Assembly: GCA_021323755.1 (NCBI GenBank)
Contig: JAJPKJ010000074.1
Coordinates: forward strand, 1 to 64,000
Source: Chitinophagales bacterium
GTDB taxonomy: Bacteria; Bacteroidota; Bacteroidia; Chitinophagales; Chitinophagaceae
Direction of reading: 5' to 3'
Length of the DNA: 64,000 bases
The notes beneath the pieces were generated by a model that worked only from the letters and a program-made list of their open reading frames with translations, did not search any database and was not told the origin of the DNA. Shown one piece after another: positions 42,508-52,178 of this stretch. Made by a program: the position numbers and the translations under genes. The first letter of the stretch is position 1. Each line of letters opens with the position of its first letter.

Positions 42508-43785
42508 TTATTCCATCGTTTTCATGACTCTCCCATATTCCTGTTCAGAGTTTATTGTTTTTGCCGCTTTTGTAAAAGCCATTTTTATATTGTCGTTCTT
42601 TGGTAAATTTTTGGAAATAGAAACGAGCAGATTGCTTTTATCAAAATCAGAATTGATCTCGGCCGAACAATTGATGATACCGATCCATTGCTGTTCTGTC
42701 TGGATATTTTTATTGGCGACATCTTTTAACAAATTCACTTTATCGAAATCAGAACCCAGGTGGTTGATAACACTGAGCAATTTATCAAAACTCGCATCTG
42801 CGGGAATTCCATTTTCAATCAATTGCTTAATTATATTTCCTTTATCAAAATCAGAACCTACATGATCCCCAACGTCAAGAATCTTATCAAAGTTCTTGCC
42901 GGTCGGTTTATCTTTTTCAATGAGCAGTTTTAAAATGTTCATCTTTTCAAAATCGGAACCAATATTGTTGACCGCATCCAAAGTTTTGTCCAGATAATTC
43001 TCATTATATGAACTTTTGTTGATGAGTTCTTTAAGAATATTTGATTTTTCAAAATCGGAACCAAGAGAGGATGTTGCATCCATCATATCGTCAAACTGAT
43101 CGTTGGTAAACTGTTGCCTGATCCTGTATTTAAGTGCGTTGGATTTTTCAAAATCAGACCCGATCGTTCGAACCGCTTCAAACCAGGCACTCGACACTAA
43201 CGAATCTTTTAAATAATCAGTTGGGATTTTGTTCAGTATATTGCCCTTATCAAAATCAGAATCGATTTGCGTGCATATCTTTTTCAGCACTAGTTTCACT
43301 TCATCCTTATTAAGGCTGTCGGATGAAAGTAAAAATTGCAGGTACATCACTTTAACATAGTCACTTTTTAAATTGTTGACTTCATCCAGCACAGCTTTAT
43401 TCCCGCCTTTATTGTAAAGTCTTTCCATTCTTCCCTTCGCATCAAAACCTACATCAATCATATCTTTGATTGCAACAGCCAAAAATCTTTTTCCTTCCTG
43501 GCTGTTGATCTCCAATGTTCTTCCGTTATCATCCAATTCATATTTTATCTGACCATGATAATCGCTTTCCGCAACTAATTTTCTGCCATTTTTCTTATAT
43601 CGAACATAACCATCCGGAGAAATGCTTTGGATTCCAGTTTCATCATCATTGAATTTTATATCGCCTGAATAATAAATACTAAGGTCTCCCTCTCCATTAT
43701 TGATTATAATTGCATTTCCCCGGTGACAGGATGTAATAAATAGAACCAGACCAAAAGCAGCGATCACAAATTTTATCTGTTTCAT
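42508..43785 (-). CDS. Lipoprotein of 34-residue SDF(D/E)K repeats
   Basis: The 425-residue protein has a signal with lipobox FITSC (Cys20). A short beta-rich segment follows (residues 30-105). From about residue 130 it consists of tandem repeats: SD(F/Y) starts at residues 141, 176, 210, 243, 277, 311, 345 and 379, and a degenerate SEQEY at 413, so the period is 34 (33-35). A typical unit reads GSDFEKSNILKELINK followed by a second helix. This is an alpha-solenoid-like pattern, distinct from TPR and HEAT consensus. It is encoded in an ECF sigma/anti-sigma operon. Its partner is unknown; it may sense or bind at the envelope. Confidence 0.7.
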   Translation of the reverse strand: MKQIKFVIAAFGLVLFITSCHRGNAIIINNGEGDLSIYYSGDIKFNDDETGIQSISPDGYVRYKKNGRKLVAESDYHGQIKYELDDNGRTLEINSQEGKRFLAVAIKDMIDVGFDAKGRMERLYNKGGNKAVLDEVNNLKSDYVKVMYLQFLLSSDSLNKDEVKLVLKKICTQIDSDFDKGNILNKIPTDYLKDSLVSSAWFEAVRTIGSDFEKSNALKYRIRQQFTNDQFDDMMDATSSLGSDFEKSNILKELINKSSYNENYLDKTLDAVNNIGSDFEKMNILKLLIEKDKPTGKNFDKILDVGDHVGSDFDKGNIIKQLIENGIPADASFDKLLSVINHLGSDFDKVNLLKDVANKNIQTEQQWIGIINCSAEINSDFDKSNLLVSISKNLPKNDNIKMAFTKAAKTINSEQEYGRVMKTME

Positions 43786-43806
43786 TGTATGTTTGTTTAT
43801 GAATGT

Positions 43807-44244
43807 TTATTTTTCTGAACGTTTGATAAATAGATAATAACCCAAAAAGCTTAATGCAATACAAAAGACCATAATGGCAATTGAATGAATGCCAACAGAC
43901 CTGAACATGATTGAGGTAATTGCCAGACCCAATCCAACCCCTGCCAAAATGAAAAACCATTTCATAATCTGCTTTTTGCTGTCTTTTTTTTCTGTGTCAA
44001 TGAGCAGTTTGATCACCGATTCAGGAACTTCTTTGTTGATCAATTTGGATTTTAACCTAAAATCAAGAAACCATCGAATTATGGTAAGAAAAAATATACC
44101 GATCAGGGTAAATGACAAAATTATGAGCGGGGTCTCAACAAACTCACGTGAAATAGGGGAACCATTTGGCAGCACATAAACATCTTGTGCAAATAATGCA
44201 ATCGGTGCCAGTATGACGGTTGCGATGCTGATTACTTTTTTCAT
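43807..44244 (-). CDS. DUF6249 membrane protein
   Basis: The protein has 145 residues from ATG at 44244 (MKKVISIATVILAPIALFAQ), which is a signal peptide; a longer frame upstream is ignored. Three membrane segments follow (about 35-60, 95-115 and 120-140), with the intervening KEVPESVIKLLIDTEKKDSK loop typical of DUF6249. It lies between the anti-sigma factor and the repeat lipoprotein. The role is unknown, but the family often sits in ECF sigma operons. Confidence 0.65.
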   Translation of the reverse strand: MKKVISIATVILAPIALFAQDVYVLPNGSPISREFVETPLIILSFTLIGIFFLTIIRWFLDFRLKSKLINKEVPESVIKLLIDTEKKDSKKQIMKWFFILAGVGLGLAITSIMFRSVGIHSIAIMVFCIALSFLGYYLFIKRSEK

Positions 44245-44306
44245 TTTTATTTTTTTCGTTATTATGATTGATAAGACGGACATCTTTGTCCTTAGTTGCA
44301 AACTTT

Positions 44307-44780
44307 TCAATAAAAATTCAGCACTTCCATTTTGCGTTGATACCTCCTATACATTTCAAGGCACTGAAAGATCAAAATGGTTATTATCGGCGCGGAGATC
44401 AGACCAATCACCGCTACCGGAATTCCGGACGCTGCTCCGACAATATATTTTTGAAAGAAATAAGAAATATATACCCGGTTAATATAGATCAGCCCGCCGA
44501 AAGCTGCTATGACAGCCAATGACAGAAGATATAATGTCAAGCGATACCATAAAGGAACCGTTTTGGTCCTTGCTAATTGCTGCAAAACCAATGCAGATAC
44601 ATCAAAATCAAAATCTGGTTTTTGCTGCTCTTTAATTTCACCAAATAACAATTGATACGTCGCTGCCTGGGTCCTGCAGCTTTCGCACAGATCAATATGC
44701 TCAGCGATTTCCTTTCGGCAACTGAATTTATCAAGCGCGAATTGCTGAATTTCTTTTTCTGAAAGATGATTGGTCGTCAT
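44307..44780 (-). CDS. Anti-sigma factor, zinc-finger (ZAS) type
   Basis: The 157-residue protein carries a putative ZAS motif H-x3-C-x2-C as HIDLCESC (residues 28-35). A helical sigma-binding region follows, then two membrane segments (about 80-100 and 115-140). It is expected to hold the ECF sigma factor encoded just upstream at the membrane until a signal arrives. The start overlaps the sigma stop by four bases, the classic coupled arrangement. Confidence 0.82.
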   Translation of the reverse strand: MTTNHLSEKEIQQFALDKFSCRKEIAEHIDLCESCRTQAATYQLLFGEIKEQQKPDFDFDVSALVLQQLARTKTVPLWYRLTLYLLSLAVIAAFGGLIYINRVYISYFFQKYIVGAASGIPVAVIGLISAPIITILIFQCLEMYRRYQRKMEVLNFY

Positions 44781-45391
44781 AGTTCTTCCTTTTTATATTG
44801 TAGTAACAAGCTTTCTTTTAATGTTCGCCTTGCCCGGAACAAATAACTTTTCACTGTTCCTTCGGGCATTGCCGTAATTCTCGCGATCTCTTCATAACTC
44901 ATTTCCTCATTATGATATAAGGTGATGAGGGTCTTATAAACCGGCGGCAATTTTTCTGTTGCTGTTTTCAATATCGTTGAAAGTGATTTTTGAGTAACGG
45001 CTACTTCAGTTTCATTATTAAATATATCACCGGATCTTGCACTTAAAACTGCCAACGCATCATCAGAATCATCATTTTCGGGATAATTCTTTTCGGGGAA
45101 AACCAATTTTTTCTTTTCAAGATAACTTAAGCAGGTATTATAGGATATCTGCGCAATCCAGGTAGAAAGTTTTGACTGAAATTTGAATCCGGAAAGTTTA
45201 TTAAAGGCTTTCAAATAAACATCCTGTGCAATATCTTTCCGATCTTCGGCATTCTCAATCATTTTAAACACAATTTGAGCGACCAGACTTTCGGTATTCT
45301 TAATAATCACAGAAAAGGCATTCGTGTCACCACGCAATACCTTGTTTACCAGTTGTTGGTCTGTTAGATTATTATCAGATATGTTACCCAA
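44777..45391 (-). CDS. ECF-type RNA polymerase sigma factor
   Basis: The 204-residue protein has region 2 (LVAQIVFKMIENAEDRKDIA then QDVYLKAFNKLSGFKFQSKL, with STWIAQISYNTC). Region 4 (LPPVYKTLITLYHNEEMSYE, then EIARITAMPEGTVKSYLFRA) includes the recognition helix. It directs transcription of a small regulon, probably including its own operon: sigma, anti-sigma, DUF6249, repeat lipoprotein and DUF998. The Bacteroidota origin of the group is consistent with a long linker between the two regions. Confidence 0.92.
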   Translation of the reverse strand: MGNISDNNLTDQQLVNKVLRGDTNAFSVIIKNTESLVAQIVFKMIENAEDRKDIAQDVYLKAFNKLSGFKFQSKLSTWIAQISYNTCLSYLEKKKLVFPEKNYPENDDSDDALAVLSARSGDIFNNETEVAVTQKSLSTILKTATEKLPPVYKTLITLYHNEEMSYEEIARITAMPEGTVKSYLFRARRTLKESLLLQYKKEEL

Positions 45392-45560
45392 TTAGTGATT
45401 AGACAGGTTTGTTTTTGAAATGTTGCAATAAATCTAACCCAAAATACACAATCGTTCAGGCTAAGATTTGAACATGGCAACAAGAAACATTTTAGAATCG
45501 ATTCAAAAAATATTAATTTCCTGTTTTATCCCTTTAAATTAATTTTTTTAGATAAAAATA

Positions 45561-46646
45561 GTGAGCCATCATCATTACAGAAAAGATAAAACCTGTTTGA
45601 ATTGTGGTGCAACCGTGCAGGAAAGATTTTGTTCAAGATGCGGACAAGAAAATCTTGAACCTAAAGAAAGCTTCGGCCACCTGGTCGTTCATTTCTTTTC
45701 TGATTTAACTCATTTTGATTCTGGTCTTTTCATTACCATTAAAGATCTGATCCTCAAACCCGGATTTCTTACACAACAGTACATTGCAGGCAAAAGGGTA
45801 AGCTATCTCAACCCTATCCGAATGTATGTGTTCATATCTGCCGTTTTTTTTCTTGCATTATTCGCCGGCAATGAAAAAAATGATCTTCTGGAAAATGATA
45901 ATCAGCATGCCAACAATCTTGCAAGACAACAATTGGCTGATAGTTTGCGCAAGGCTGAAAAAACAAACCAAATTTTATCTTATTCTGACAGTATCCGAAA
46001 CAATATTTATAAAGAGTTAGCCGCTAATCTCGACACCACAAAGTTTGCGGACAGCTCTGAATCCGTATCTATTCGTTTTAGTGAAAACGGAACAGTCATT
46101 GTTGACCTTGTAGAAAACAAGTATCACAATGTCAGAGAATATGATTCCATTCAGCAAATGCTACCGGATTCAGCAAGAAATAAGGGAACATTGAACTGGT
46201 TATTGCGCAATAATGCCCGGCAAAAAGCATTGCATGGTGGCAGAAACCATATTGTGCTGGAACAAAATGTTCAGCATGACATACCAAAAATAATGTTTGT
46301 GCTGCTGCCATTATTTGCCTTTTTTGTTGGTTTTTTCTATAGCCGCAAGCAGTATTTCTATGTACAGCATGTTATCTTTTCAGTGCATTTTCATTCATTC
46401 GTGTTTCTCATTTTTTTATTAATGATCATCATTGGATGGATCGCGCCCGGAGAATTTATTGGCGTAATTGGATTTATCTTATCGATTTTGTTGATATTTA
46501 TTTACCTGGTAGCGGCATTGAAAAGGATGTATCAGCAATCGATCTGGCTTTCGCTTTTAAAAGGATTAGCAATAAGCATATTATACCTTCTTGCCGTATT
46601 TGCTTCCGTGTGGAGTCTATTGGTTATTTCTTTTCTTCGGGCCTGA
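45561..46646 (+). CDS. DUF3667 membrane protein with zinc ribbon
   Basis: The 361-residue protein starts from a GTG at 45561 (MSHHHYRKDKTCLNCGATVQ). The double CxxC pairs CLNCG...FCSRCG make an N-terminal zinc ribbon, then GHLVVHFFSDLTHFDSGLF, TIKDLILKPGFLTQQYIAGK and RVSYLNPIRMYVFIS give the DUF3667 signature with membrane helices. A long charged loop (110-230) and three or four further helices follow. Function unknown; the family is typical of Bacteroidota. It diverges from the sigma-factor operon (169 bases apart). Confidence 0.85.
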   Translation: MSHHHYRKDKTCLNCGATVQERFCSRCGQENLEPKESFGHLVVHFFSDLTHFDSGLFITIKDLILKPGFLTQQYIAGKRVSYLNPIRMYVFISAVFFLALFAGNEKNDLLENDNQHANNLARQQLADSLRKAEKTNQILSYSDSIRNNIYKELAANLDTTKFADSSESVSIRFSENGTVIVDLVENKYHNVREYDSIQQMLPDSARNKGTLNWLLRNNARQKALHGGRNHIVLEQNVQHDIPKIMFVLLPLFAFFVGFFYSRKQYFYVQHVIFSVHFHSFVFLIFLLMIIIGWIAPGEFIGVIGFILSILLIFIYLVAALKRMYQQSIWLSLLKGLAISILYLLAVFASVWSLLVISFLRA

Positions 46647-46674
46647 TTTCGCGGCCACAATGATGAATCAATAT

Positions 46675-47181
46675 TTATGAGGCAGCATTGACTCCCTCCA
46701 TTATTTTTTCCACTAAACTGTAGGTTGCAGGACAGTATTCCACATTCTGTTTGTAAATATGCATGTAGTCTGTCATCTTTCGTTTGGTGTGATGAGGGAA
46801 ACCGGCACAGTCGCGGGGCCGAACGGCGTATATTGAACACATATTTGTTTTGAGATCAAGAAATTGACAAGGTTGTTTCTTATTCATCCAATCACCACTC
46901 CTGTCTTTATATAACCATTTTTCGCGAAACGCATTTTCGGTCATGTCTAAATGTTTTGCAATGCGCTTAATATCTTTTTTTGTATAGGTAGGCGACATCG
47001 TTTTACAACAATTAGCACAACTCAAACAATCTATTTGTTCCCAAACTTTTTTATCTGCAATCGTCACTTTATTGTCTAATCCGCGAGGAACATTTTTTTC
47101 GAGCCTGGTTAAGAATGAACGAAACCGTCTTTTATTGTGACGAACAACTTGTTTGAACGAACGCAGGTTGATTGCTTGCAT
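46675..47181 (-). CDS. YkgJ-family cysteine-cluster protein
   Basis: The protein has about 168 residues from ATG at 47181. It has the CxxCxNCCxxM cluster as CLSCANCCKTMSPTY, followed by CQFLDLKTNMCSIYAVRPRD and CAGFPH. That gives the eight-Cys zinc- or iron-chelating arrangement of PF03692. Some members are linked to metal or cofactor handling, but the role is not settled. It diverges from xerD with about 95 bases between starts. Confidence 0.82.
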   Translation of the reverse strand: MQAINLRSFKQVVRHNKRRFRSFLTRLEKNVPRGLDNKVTIADKKVWEQIDCLSCANCCKTMSPTYTKKDIKRIAKHLDMTENAFREKWLYKDRSGDWMNKKQPCQFLDLKTNMCSIYAVRPRDCAGFPHHTKRKMTDYMHIYKQNVEYCPATYSLVEKIMEGVNAAS

Positions 47182-47275
47182 GAAGAAGTTTGAAATGAAT
47201 AGCAAATATGCCTCAAAGCCATTTAGAAACAAAGAAAATTTTTAAAAATCCGCTATTAAATTTTAAACTTGCTGC

Positions 47276-48181
47276 ATGTGGGAAGCATACAAGAAAGGTT
47301 ACAAATCTTACCTGCAACTGGAAAAATCATTATCAGATAATTCTGTTGAAGCCTATTTGCTTGATGTTGAAAAACTAACACAATTTCTCTTACACACTGA
47401 TTCGCTTAAAACACCGGCTGAGATCGAATTACAAGACCTTCAACTATTCATCAAATGGATAAGCGAATTGGGAATATCCGATAAATCCCAAGCGCGTATT
47501 ATATCAGGTATACGTTCTTTTTATAAATACTGTAGCATAGAAAATATTATAAAGAAGGACCCGACTGTCTTGCTAGAAGCTCCAAAATTGCAAAGAAGAT
47601 TACCCGATGTTCTTTCATTTGAAGAAATTGAACGCATTATCGCTCAAATAGATCTAAGCAAAGCTGAAGGCGGAAGAAACAAAGCAATCCTTGAGACCAT
47701 GTACAGCTGCGGGTTACGCGTGAGTGAGTTGGTTAACCTCCGCTTATCCTGTTTATATCTTGATGTGAATTTCATTCGTGTTATTGGCAAAGGTGATAAA
47801 GAAAGGTTAGTTCCCATTGGAGACTCGGCAATTAAATTCATCAATATTTATAAAAACGAAATTCGTGTACACCTACTCATCAAACCCGGTAACGAGGATA
47901 TACTTTTTCTGAATAGACGCGGGAGTAAATTATCGCGGGTGATGATTTTTTTAATGTTGAAAGATCTGGCAAAAAAAGCAGGCATTACTAAGAATATTTC
48001 ACCCCACACTTTTCGTCATTCATTTGCAACCCATTTGGTTGAAGGCGGTGCAGACCTGCGTGCAGTGCAGGAAATGCTTGGTCATGAAAGTATCACCACC
48101 ACTGAGATCTATACCCATCTCGATAGGGAATATTTGCGTGAAACACTTCATCAATTTCATCCAGCATTTAAAGCGGGATAA
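47276..48181 (+). CDS. xerD: Tyrosine recombinase XerD
   Basis: The 301-residue protein has an N-terminal SAM-like domain (MWEAYKKGYKSYLQLEKSLS) and a catalytic domain. Catalytic residues seen: Arg in YSCGLRVSELVNL, Lys in GKGDKERLVPIG, HTFRHSFATHLVEGG (H-x2-R), LGHESITTTEIYTH (H) and the nucleophile Tyr in that last motif. Length fits Xer, not phage integrases. It resolves chromosome dimers at dif with XerC. No transposon or attachment site is seen beside it. Confidence 0.92.
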   Translation: MWEAYKKGYKSYLQLEKSLSDNSVEAYLLDVEKLTQFLLHTDSLKTPAEIELQDLQLFIKWISELGISDKSQARIISGIRSFYKYCSIENIIKKDPTVLLEAPKLQRRLPDVLSFEEIERIIAQIDLSKAEGGRNKAILETMYSCGLRVSELVNLRLSCLYLDVNFIRVIGKGDKERLVPIGDSAIKFINIYKNEIRVHLLIKPGNEDILFLNRRGSKLSRVMIFLMLKDLAKKAGITKNISPHTFRHSFATHLVEGGADLRAVQEMLGHESITTTEIYTHLDREYLRETLHQFHPAFKAG

Positions 48182-48197
48182 TAATTAGCGTTAAGCC

Positions 48198-50602
48198 TTA
48201 TTCATTATTCATTATTACGTTTTGCTTACCGCTTTTTAGTTCAACCGTTTTGTTCTTCCATACAAAAGTTCCGCTTGTGCCTGCTGGTAATTCAATAGCT
48301 CCTTTTATTTTACCGTTATCATTTTCAAAATGAACAATAATATTTCCATTGGGGTGAGGAATAGTTCCATCAATCCATTTCAGATTCCCGAAATAAGGCT
48401 CGATCAATATTTTTTCAAATCCCGGGGACGCGGAGCGGACGCCGCACACGATCGATAGCAATTCATATAAAGGCGATGCACTCCATGCGTGACAATCGGA
48501 ACGTGTCGGATCAGGCTGTTCAGCAAAGGTCGTTAGTCCGCGATTCAACATTTCATACCAAGGTTGAAGCAAAGGCAAGAACGCATCTCCCATTTTGGTT
48601 TTCTTCAATGCCTCAAACAAATAAAATTTAAAATAGTAGGTGCATTGAGTGATCTCTTTGTTGGCAATTATTCTCGACAACAATTTTTGTTGCTCGCTTG
48701 CGGGAATTGCATCGGTCAATATGCCAAGAATATTCGCATGCTGGCTGAAATTTTTCTTTTCATAGGTATCGGCCAACATTTGCTTATTGTCATCCCAACA
48801 TAATTTGTAGGTCGTTTCAATTAGTGATTGCGCGAGTTTTGCATAATCGTCTGCCAATGGCTTCTTTCCATAAGCGTTCATTAGCTGTGCAGCGCGTTTG
48901 AGGGTATATGCCAATTGCAAAGTGATGATTGTTGAACCGCCATGACTCACTCCCGGCGGAACCCCACCTAATTCAATGCTATCAATTCCGTCCCAACTCC
49001 AATCAACAAATTGCCACCATGATAGTTTCCCCAGCATTCCGTTGTCCCCAAGGTGTTGTTTGTACCATTCCAACACACGGGTAATTCCATCAAGATGAGA
49101 TTGAATGAACGAATCATTTTTTCTGTGCATCCAGTAATCATGAATCATGCAAACCCACCACAAGGAAAAAGTCGGGATCAGCTGCATATCGCGAGACGGA
49201 TATCGGCTTTGCGTTAATCCGTCAGGAATAAATGAATTACCGATATCGTCAATCGCTTTTTTCATCAACCGGTCATCTCCGGATACATACAATGAAATTT
49301 GCGCTTGGATTCTTGTATCTCCAACATACTGCAACTGCTCATAATATGGGCAATCAAAATAAGTGTCAACAGAACAAAGTCGTGCCGTGCGCCAACCAAC
49401 CTGCCAAAGTTTGTCAATCTCTTTTTTATCACTTTTAAAAACGGCATTTTCTTTAAAAGGATACCCCGTGAAAATGCTGCGTATATCGTTTATTATTAGC
49501 GGTTCATTTTTTGTTTCGATTTCCAGTTGCAGATAACGAAACGTGCGAAAGAACAATGGACTGTAGATTTCATAATCACTGCCATCAGCAATAAATTCAT
49601 CAGCAAGTCCTTCAATTCTTTTTCCATCTATCGAATCACGATTGCCCTTGTTTCTTTTGTTATCAATCAATGCTTCTGCATAGATCATTTTTATTTCCGC
49701 GTTCGTTCCTTTGCTGCAAACAATTTGCGGATAAGCATTGTAAGATGGGATTGATCAATTAATATTTTTATTTTTTTGTTTGCTGCAATGATTAATGATG
49801 ACCTGCCGGATAAAAAAGCATCATAATCTTTTTGATCTTTATTTTCAAGATCCGATCTGCGCACTGATGCAAAACGTTGCAATGTTTCTTCAGGAAGCGG
49901 AATGGTTCTTGGCACAAGCATCCAGTTCCCGTCCGTTCCATATGTTCTTGATTTGGCTGCATAGCCCAACTGTCCAGCATTTTGCCATTTACTATCATCA
50001 AAATTCAATTGCTCAAAATTCCATACATATTTATTGCCATCCACTTTTTCACCCTCGGCAGTTACAATATAGGTCTGGATCTTTTTCCTGTCGATCGGAA
50101 ATGCGGAATAAGAAGAATCCTGAACTACCTTCCATGATCTGTCCGTATTGATGATCGATTCATTTTCCGAATTGCCCTGGATGATAAAGGCAGTCTGATA
50201 ACTGATTTGAGAATAGGGGCGGTATTCTCCAAAATTCCAAACTGTAGCGGCGATTATATTATTTCCTTGTTTAAGATAAGGAGCGATATCAACCGTTTCA
50301 AAATTCCAATTGGCAAGATCACTTCGTGCAGGCCCAGTGCAAACACTTTTGCCATTTACAAATAATCGATATCGATTGTCTGCGGAAATATTAATAATAA
50401 ATGAAGCGGGTCTCTCATTTAGCGCAATTAATTTTCTAAAATGAAAAACGCCAAAGTCATTGCCTGGTGCGGTGGGATGAGCTATCCATCTTGCTTTCCA
50501 AAAACCATTTTCCCATCGAGGGTTAATATTATTTACCTGAGAAACCATTTTCATTGACATGAAAAGGCAAACCATTAAAAGCAAATCTTTTTTAAAATAC
50601 AT
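48198..50602 (-). pseudogene. Alpha-L-rhamnosidase (GH78) broken by a one-base frameshift
   Basis: The two frames on the minus strand join into one protein of about 800 residues. The 5' part (50602-49691) has a signal peptide (cleaved near MVSQ), then the beta-sandwich domains with FWKARWIAHPTAPG and NISADNRYRLFVNGK. The 3' part (to 48198) has the (alpha/alpha)6 catalytic domain, with FDCPYYEQLQYVGDTRIQAQ, WWQFVDWSWDG and the C-terminal PHPNGNIIVHFEN. The frame shifts at about 49738: after IDQSHLT the sequence needs one more A to continue NAYPQIVCSKGTNAEIKMIYA. It would cleave alpha-rhamnosides. A true mutation or an assembly error cannot be told apart. Confidence 0.8.
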
Positions 50603-50622
50603 ATTGATTGAATTAAATAAAA

Positions 50623-50649
50623 AAAGTGAAACTTTTACGGTTTCACTTT
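50623..50649 (-). terminator. Intrinsic terminator after the 50721-52148 gene
   Basis: AAAGTGAAAC (50623-50632) and GTTTCACTTT (50640-50649) form a 10-bp stem around seven bases. On the minus strand the stem is followed by TTTTTTTATTT, so it terminates the oxidoreductase operon and separates it from the GH78 gene. Confidence 0.85.
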
Positions 50650-50720
50650 AAGTAAGAATTTATTTTGCCTAATCCCTGAATTGAGATATTGAGCCGTTTT
50701 CACCTCGAGCAATTAAATAA

Positions 50721-52148
50721 TCATTTCCAGGTTACTTCGTAGCCTTTGCGATAATCTCTTTTTACAAATTGATTGGCGTCCTCGAAATTAGTGACCTTCA
50801 TATTTTCCGCATCCCACAACAATTTCTTTCTCCCGGGAAAACCCCGTCCATTGGCTCCTTTGATATTCCAACTGCGCAATGCAAGATTACCCATCAGAAT
50901 GGTCTCTGATAATGGACCGGCATATTCAAATGGAGAGCTCACTTCTTTTTTTCCGTACCCGGCAATGCACGCATTTATCCACTGTACATAATGACCTTCC
51001 GGGACGCGCGCAATCGTTTGGGGCACGCTGACTTCTTTGGTACGCGAAGTAGGCAGGAGCTGCGGACCCGCGCCATAAGTGCCACACATCATTTTGCCTT
51101 TCGTTCCTTCTATAATGACGCCGCCATCGCTTCCGCCCATTCTCTCATCAGGACCTAATTCATCAGGACGTTCTGGAGCGATGCCACCATCCATCCAATA
51201 CAATTTGACATCCGGTTTTCCATTCTTTCCCGGAAATTTTAATTTGATTGAAGAAGCAGCAGGACAACTTTCCGGAAAATAATCGGGGTTCCACATTTTT
51301 TCGTAGATACTTACGGTGCTGCATTCTACTTCTGAAGGATAACCAAGTCCGGTAACTTTAAACGCCGGATCGATAAGATGACAACCCATATCTCCTAATG
51401 CGCCAGTTCCGAAATTCCAAAACCCACGCCAACTGAATGGAACAAATTCTTTATGATAATCCTGAACCTGTGCGGGTCCTAACCAAAGATCCCAATCCAA
51501 TTCTTTGGGAACTTCATCGGTTGTTTTTGGATAACCGGTTCCCTGCGGCCACACCGGGCGGTTCGTCCATACTTTTATCGTATGTGCATCACCGATAGTT
51601 CCGGAGTTGTACCATTCCTGCATTAAGCGGACGCCATCGCCGGATGCGCCCTGGTTGCCCATTTGCGTAACGACTTTATAACGCTTGGCCGCTTCAGTCA
51701 GCATGCGCGCTTCGTAAATATCATGGGTCAACGGCTTTTGAACATACACATGCTTGCCGAGTTGCATGGCAGAAATTGCGGCGACTGCGTGGACATTATC
51801 CGGAATAGAAACAGAGACCGCGTCAATGTGTTTGTGCTCCTTATCCAGCATCTCACGAAAATCCTTGTATCGTTTTGCATTGGGAAAACGTTTCAAGGAG
51901 TTACCGATTTGCCTGTCATCGACATCACACAAAATAATGATGTTGGCATTGGGGCTTTTTGAAAATTCGGCAAGATCACTTTCTCCTTTTCCACCGGCGC
52001 CGATACCGGCAATATTCAGTTTGTCGCTCGGCGCAATAAATCCACGACCTAACACATGACGCGGAACAATAAAAAATCCCGCTGCAGCTAATGAGGTGTC
52101 GCGCAGAAACTCCCTACGCGAATTATTGATTTGGTTTTTCTTTTTCAT
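50721..52148 (-). CDS. Tat-exported Gfo/Idh/MocA oxidoreductase (copy 1)
   Basis: The 475-residue protein starts MKKKNQINNSRREFLRDTSL; SRREFL plus a hydrophobic AAAGFFIVP stretch is a Tat signal, so the NAD(P)-binding enzyme is folded before export. The Rossmann motif is NIAGIGAGGKGES, then CDVDD, and the family motif QKPLTHDIYEAR (EKP-like, here with Q for E) with MGNQGASGDGVR. Members oxidise or reduce sugars and inositols at C3 or nearby. Copies 2 and 3 lie just upstream, 30 bases away from copy 2. Last gene of the operon, ended by a strong terminator. Confidence 0.85.
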   Translation of the reverse strand: MKKKNQINNSRREFLRDTSLAAAGFFIVPRHVLGRGFIAPSDKLNIAGIGAGGKGESDLAEFSKSPNANIIILCDVDDRQIGNSLKRFPNAKRYKDFREMLDKEHKHIDAVSVSIPDNVHAVAAISAMQLGKHVYVQKPLTHDIYEARMLTEAAKRYKVVTQMGNQGASGDGVRLMQEWYNSGTIGDAHTIKVWTNRPVWPQGTGYPKTTDEVPKELDWDLWLGPAQVQDYHKEFVPFSWRGFWNFGTGALGDMGCHLIDPAFKVTGLGYPSEVECSTVSIYEKMWNPDYFPESCPAASSIKLKFPGKNGKPDVKLYWMDGGIAPERPDELGPDERMGGSDGGVIIEGTKGKMMCGTYGAGPQLLPTSRTKEVSVPQTIARVPEGHYVQWINACIAGYGKKEVSSPFEYAGPLSETILMGNLALRSWNIKGANGRGFPGRKKLLWDAENMKVTNFEDANQFVKRDYRKGYEVTWK

Positions 52149-52178
52149 TTTTGAGGAATTAATTAATGAGAAAATCTA

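Noticed and set aside
42508-43785. TPR or HEAT repeat assignment
   Set aside because: Period 34 fits TPR length, but the conserved positions (S-D-F-x-K-x-N-x-L) do not match the TPR or HEAT consensus.
45561-48181. Integron or integrative element around the tyrosine recombinase at 47276
   Set aside because: The recombinase has the length and motifs of housekeeping XerD, and no attachment site or cargo is seen.
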